Below, one piece after another: positions 60,808-64,000 of a stretch of DNA of 64,000 bases. The translations under genes were made by a program, and so were the position numbers. Every line of letters begins with the position of its first letter. Within the stretch, counting starts at the first letter, position 1. This DNA is from Elusimicrobiota bacterium (GTDB lineage: Bacteria > Elusimicrobiota > Elusimicrobia > FEN-1173): NCBI GenBank assembly GCA_016721625.1, contig JADKHR010000001.1, forward strand, positions 930,001 through 994,000, in the 5' to 3' direction. A model generated the notes under the pieces. The model worked only from the letters and a program-made list of their open reading frames with translations. It was not told the origin of the DNA and searched no databases.

Positions 60808-62318
60808 TACACCCGCGCCGGGTCGAAATTAATATAGAGGGTTTTCCAATCGGAATAGACGTCCAGGGCTTCGCTTCCCGCTTCCCTCCAGCCCGTCCCG
60901 GAATCCTTGAGCCCGCCAAACGGCATGTGTGGCTCGCTACCGTAGGTCGCCCCATTCACAACGGCCACCCCCGCTTGAATTTTCCCCAGGAACGTCATGG
61001 CACGATCGATGTTCTTGGTGTGAATGGCCGCCGTGAGCCCATAGGGGTACGCGTTTGCCGAGAAAACCGCCTCTTCGAAATTTTTTACCCTGTAAAGACA
61101 ACAAATCGGCCCAAACAATTCGGTTCGAGATATTTCCGAGAGCGGATCCGAATCTTCCAGCACCGTTGGCTCCATAAAATAACCACGGGAATACGCCGGA
61201 CCCACCATTCGCTTGCCGCCGGCGAGAAGAAACGCCCCCGCGGCCCGCGCCTTCTCGACAGCGGCCACCATATTTATCAACTGTTCCTCGTTGATCACCG
61301 GGCCGAAATCATCGGTATCCTGACACCCGACCTTCAACGTCCGGGCCCGTTCCAACAATTTAGCTTTAAATGTTTCGTAAACGGAATCAAAAACAATGAT
61401 CCGCGTTCCTGCGGCACAACGTTGGCCCGCGTTGCTACAGGCGGAAAGAACAGTGGCCTCCACCGCCTTGTCCAGGTCCGCGTCATCGCAAACAATGAGA
61501 GGGTTTTTCCCTCCGAGCTCAAGGCAAACCTTGGCCAAACGAGCGCCGGCATTTTTTTGAATGAGTCGCCCGACCTCGGTGGATCCGGTGAAGCTCACCA
61601 CGGACACATCCGGGTGATCCACCAAGGGCGCGCCAGCCTCCACGCCGTACCCATGGACCACATTCAATACGCCTGGAGGAACCCCCGCTTCGCCGAATAT
61701 CCGTGCGCACATCCAAGCGGTGAGCGGTGTGTCTTCAGACGATTTCAAAACCGCGGCATTCCCGCACAAAAGAGCCGGAAAAACTTTCCAAGCCACGTTG
61801 GCCATGGGCGTATTGGCCGCAATGATCAAACCCGCCACACCGAGAGGTTGACGAACAACCAACGCCGCCTTATGGGGAACAGCGCTCGTGGTGGTCTTGC
61901 CGTAAAAACGTCGCCCTTCCCCCGCCACAAAAAAACCCATTTCAACGGCGGCGCCAACTTCCCCCAGAGCGTCCTTAACAGATTTTCCTGTTTCCAGCGC
62001 CACGATCTTTGCCAGCTCATGGGCCCTATCCCGAAAAATCAGAGCCGTGGCGCGAAGCACGTCGCCACGACGAACGGGCGTCGCCTGAGACCATTCGACC
62101 TGTGCCCGTTTGGCGCTCTCCACCGCCGTATTGACATCGGCCTTTCCCGAGCGGGCCACTCGGAAGAGAGCTTCCCCGGTGGCCGGGGACAGTTTAGAAA
62201 AAGAATCTCCGGAAGCCGCCTTGCATTCCTCATTGTCGATCCAATTGCCGATTTCCGATGGATAGGAAACGTCGGGAAGGACAGGGATCGAACCGGTGTT
62301 CTGTGCCTCTTTACCCAT
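60807..62318 (-). CDS. NAD(P)-dependent aldehyde dehydrogenase
   Basis: 503 residues, complete, with AAGGAG 6 nt before the ATG. ALDH features: N-terminal cofactor segment, LIIAANTPMANVAWKVFPAL, FTGSTEVGRLIQ, the general base in LELGGKNPLIV, catalytic cysteine SNAGQRCAAGTR, and SRTELFGPICCLYRV. Members oxidise an aldehyde to an acid. The operon position suggests it acts on a sugar or sugar-precursor aldehyde, for example forming a uronate, but no substrate can be assigned. Confidence 0.88.
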   Translation of the reverse strand: MGKEAQNTGSIPVLPDVSYPSEIGNWIDNEECKAASGDSFSKLSPATGEALFRVARSGKADVNTAVESAKRAQVEWSQATPVRRGDVLRATALIFRDRAHELAKIVALETGKSVKDALGEVGAAVEMGFFVAGEGRRFYGKTTTSAVPHKAALVVRQPLGVAGLIIAANTPMANVAWKVFPALLCGNAAVLKSSEDTPLTAWMCARIFGEAGVPPGVLNVVHGYGVEAGAPLVDHPDVSVVSFTGSTEVGRLIQKNAGARLAKVCLELGGKNPLIVCDDADLDKAVEATVLSACSNAGQRCAAGTRIIVFDSVYETFKAKLLERARTLKVGCQDTDDFGPVINEEQLINMVAAVEKARAAGAFLLAGGKRMVGPAYSRGYFMEPTVLEDSDPLSEISRTELFGPICCLYRVKNFEEAVFSANAYPYGLTAAIHTKNIDRAMTFLGKIQAGVAVVNGATYGSEPHMPFGGLKDSGTGWREAGSEALDVYSDWKTLYINFDPARV

Positions 62319-62332
62319 TGGAATCTCCTTCT

Positions 62333-63145
62333 TTACCAGGTGGTGAAACCGCCGTCCACCATAAGATTTATCCCCGTCACATATCGGGAAGCGTCCGACG
62401 CAAGAAATAAGAAGGGCCCCCGCAAATCGGCTAGCGTCGCCATCCGGGAGAGGGGGACCCGTGCAGTAAATTTAGATTTGAAAGCCCCATCCTGCCCCCC
62501 CTCCACGCCACCCGGAGAGAGGGTGTTCACGCGAACGCCCTTCGGTCCCCAAAGAGTGGCCAAAAATTTTGTCAGATTGGCCAAGGCGGCCTTGGAAGCA
62601 CCGTAGGCGGGAGGCTTCATAAAAGGCGTTTGACCCGTAAGATGGTCATAAAAGCGTTGGTCCGGAGAAACCGCACTGTAAAGCGATCCGATATTGATCA
62701 CAGACCCCTGCCCAGACCTGGCCACCCCTTCTCCGAACACCTGCAAAACCTGGAAAGCCCCTAAGAAGTTCACCTCAAACATTCTGCGCACGTCTTCAAT
62801 GGGTATCTCTGAAAAAGTAAAGTTTTTCTTAAGCACGGCGGGAGGCTGATCGATTCCGGCATTATTGACAATGACCGCCAAGGAAGATTTTCTTAGGGCG
62901 CGGTCCCTGGCCTTTTCCAGGTCCCGCCGCGAGGTGACATCGCCCCGCTCCAAAATCAACCGCGATTTGTATTTTTTAGCCAGGGCGGAAAAGGACGGGG
63001 ACACAGGGACTCCTTTCCGGTCAAGCGCCAGAACCCAGGCGCCGGCAGAGAGCGCCGTCTCCACCCAGAGATGGCCAAGCTTTCGAGAGCGCCCGTGACC
63101 AAAACCCTCGCCCCGCCAAACCAAAAGAGGGCTGGAAGAAGCCAT
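62333..63145 (-). CDS. short-chain dehydrogenase/reductase (two frame breaks near N-terminus)
   Basis: About 270 residues. The classical SDR core is intact: VIVNNAGIDQ, GSVINIGSLYSAVS, catalytic Y-x3-K in PPAYGASKAALANL, GVRVNTLSPGGVEG and YVTGINLMVDGGF. The glycine loop VLVTGAL-KLGH is out of frame: one base is missing near 63084 and two (a short C-run) near 63111-63114. It begins 1 bp after the NeuB-like stop. PtmA, an SDR of legionaminate-type clusters, is a possible relative, inferred only from context next to NeuB-like and CMP-sugar genes. Confidence 0.8.
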   Translation of the reverse strand: MASSSPLLVWRGEGFGHGRSRKLGHLWVETALSAGAWVLALDRKGVPVSPSFSALAKKYKSRLILERGDVTSRRDLEKARDRALRKSSLAVIVNNAGIDQPPAVLKKNFTFSEIPIEDVRRMFEVNFLGAFQVLQVFGEGVARSGQGSVINIGSLYSAVSPDQRFYDHLTGQTPFMKPPAYGASKAALANLTKFLATLWGPKGVRVNTLSPGGVEGGQDGAFKSKFTARVPLSRMATLADLRGPFLFLASDASRYVTGINLMVDGGFTTW

Positions 63146-63146
63146 T

Positions 63147-64000
63147 TTAGGCGGTCACCCGATCGGGCACCATTTTGAGATCGAATTCTTGGTCTTCAAC
63201 CATGGGTGTGGAAAGCGTTTTTCCAACCAACCGATCCATCTCATAGGGAGGGAGCCCGTCGCCGGGGGATTTAATGGCGATGTCCGCAGACGTGAGAACG
63301 TGTCCCGCGGGCAAGGGCCGGGCCGCCACCAGCTTTTTCCCCATCTTCAAAAGAGGTTTTTGTTCGGAGGCGAACGTGCGCTTCACTCCGGTTCCCAAGG
63401 CTAACCGCAACCGCTGAAGATCCCGGACCATTTTTTTCAAGCCCACGGGTTCTAGCGAAAAAGCGTGATCGGTTCCCTTCAATGCCCGGTTCAACGTGAA
63501 ATGCTTTTCAATCACCCGAGCGCCCAACACATACGCCGCCACCGCCATGGCGATGCCGCTGTCGTGGCTGGAAAACCCGATGGTCGCTTCCGGGAACTCT
63601 CGCCGGAACGTTGAGATCACATTGAGTTCCAACTCCTCAAAGGCGGGCGGGTATCCCGCTGTACATTGAAGGATGGCAATTTGGGAGTTGATGGACAGAA
63701 TGGCTTCGCACATCCGCTTCACATCCTCAACGCACCGCCACCCGTGCTGATGACCAGAGGCTTCTTGAACGATGCCAAATATTTGATCAACGGAATGTTC
63801 TTCAAATCACCGGAAGCAATCTTATAGGCAGGCACGTCTAAGTCTTCCAGGAAATCGGCGCTTTTAAAATCGAAAGCCGTCGCGAAGAAGGTGAGTCCCA
63901 GTTCTTTGGCGAGCTTTTGCAATTCCTTGTATTCGTCCTTGCCGAATTCGAGCGCTTCCCGGTGCAGACCGTAGGTGGGGCCGTAGCTGTTTTCGTTGTC
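63147..64000 (-). CDS. NeuB-family sialic/nonulosonic acid synthase, N-terminus outside window (one frame break)
   Basis: The last 284 residues are present. The barrel includes LGLTFFATAFDFKSADFLED, AYKIASGDLKNIPLIKYLA, LQCTAGYPPAFEELELN, TIGFSSHDSGIAMAVAAYVL and ARVIEKHFTLNRALKGTDHA, the standard NeuB signatures for condensing phosphoenolpyruvate with a C6 amino sugar. The C-terminal SAF domain (RPLPAGHVLTSADIAIKSPG) is complete. Near 63728 one base is missing, joining STGGGAL to EDVKRMCEAIL. It could be NeuB, LegI or PseI; the sequence at hand does not decide. It opens the nonulosonate segment of the operon as seen here. Confidence 0.88.

Overview
The window is GC-rich bacterial DNA from a Gram-negative (diderm) organism. 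It has RND pumps with a TolC-type channel, LptF/LptG, outer-membrane beta-barrels of the PorV type, and a SprA-like type IX secretion translocon. Together with secreted proteins beginning around a VPxxxxYQGRLS motif and FlgD-like C-terminal domains, this points to a lineage outside classical Bacteroidota, such as Elusimicrobiota or a relative. That placement is inferred from gene content; no rRNA is present. I see no tRNA, rRNA, CRISPR array or intact transposase.

An overriding property is that about 20 single- or double-base indels break otherwise well-conserved genes. Most lie in homopolymers or short simple repeats, and the protein resumes immediately in another frame. I read them mainly as long-read consensus errors and give each affected gene as one CDS spanning both frames.

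Layout: 1-8701 (-), a giant secreted YD-repeat protein running off the left edge. 8817-9240, a MITE-like element (copy A). 9248-15120 (-), a tripartite efflux operon (TolC, membrane-fusion protein, RND pump). 15173-15783 (-), a PIN/ribbon-helix-helix toxin-antitoxin pair bracketed by 27-bp direct repeats. 16034-20968 (-), a surface/secretion cluster (YQGRLS-type protein, TPR protein, PorV-like barrel, FlgD-tailed protein). 21140-21540, element copy B. 21540-28467 (-), a large RND-type transporter and two more YQGRLS proteins with different C-terminal heads. 28551-34709 (-), comF and a SprA-like translocon. 34839-36991 (+), lptF-lptG. About 37000-37465, diverged element copy C. 37491-41594 (-), an M6 metalloprotease with a FlgD-like tail, a second PorV-like barrel and a lipoprotein. 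41888-44320 (-), metK-ahcY (methyl cycle). 44432-46326 (-), a sugar nucleotidyltransferase and a GmhB-type phosphatase, separated by a 120-bp miniature inverted-repeat element. 46334-47557 (-), a DUF4143 ATPase with an operator-like palindrome. 47590 to 64000 (-), a dense surface-polysaccharide operon.

How they may work together: SprA, the PorV-like proteins and the FlgD-tailed cargo look like a type IX-like export route, with the YD protein and YQGRLS proteins as probable surface products. The right-hand operon encodes a nonulosonate-type sugar route (NeuB-like, SDR, ALDH, CMP-sugar synthetase, transketolase, HAD phosphatase), a flippase, glycosyltransferases, methyltransferases and an initiating phosphoglycosyltransferase. 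The least explained signals are a dispersed 0.4-kb element with terminal inverted repeats, an 8-bp target duplication and a conserved, covarying internal fold, and the modular YQGRLS family.
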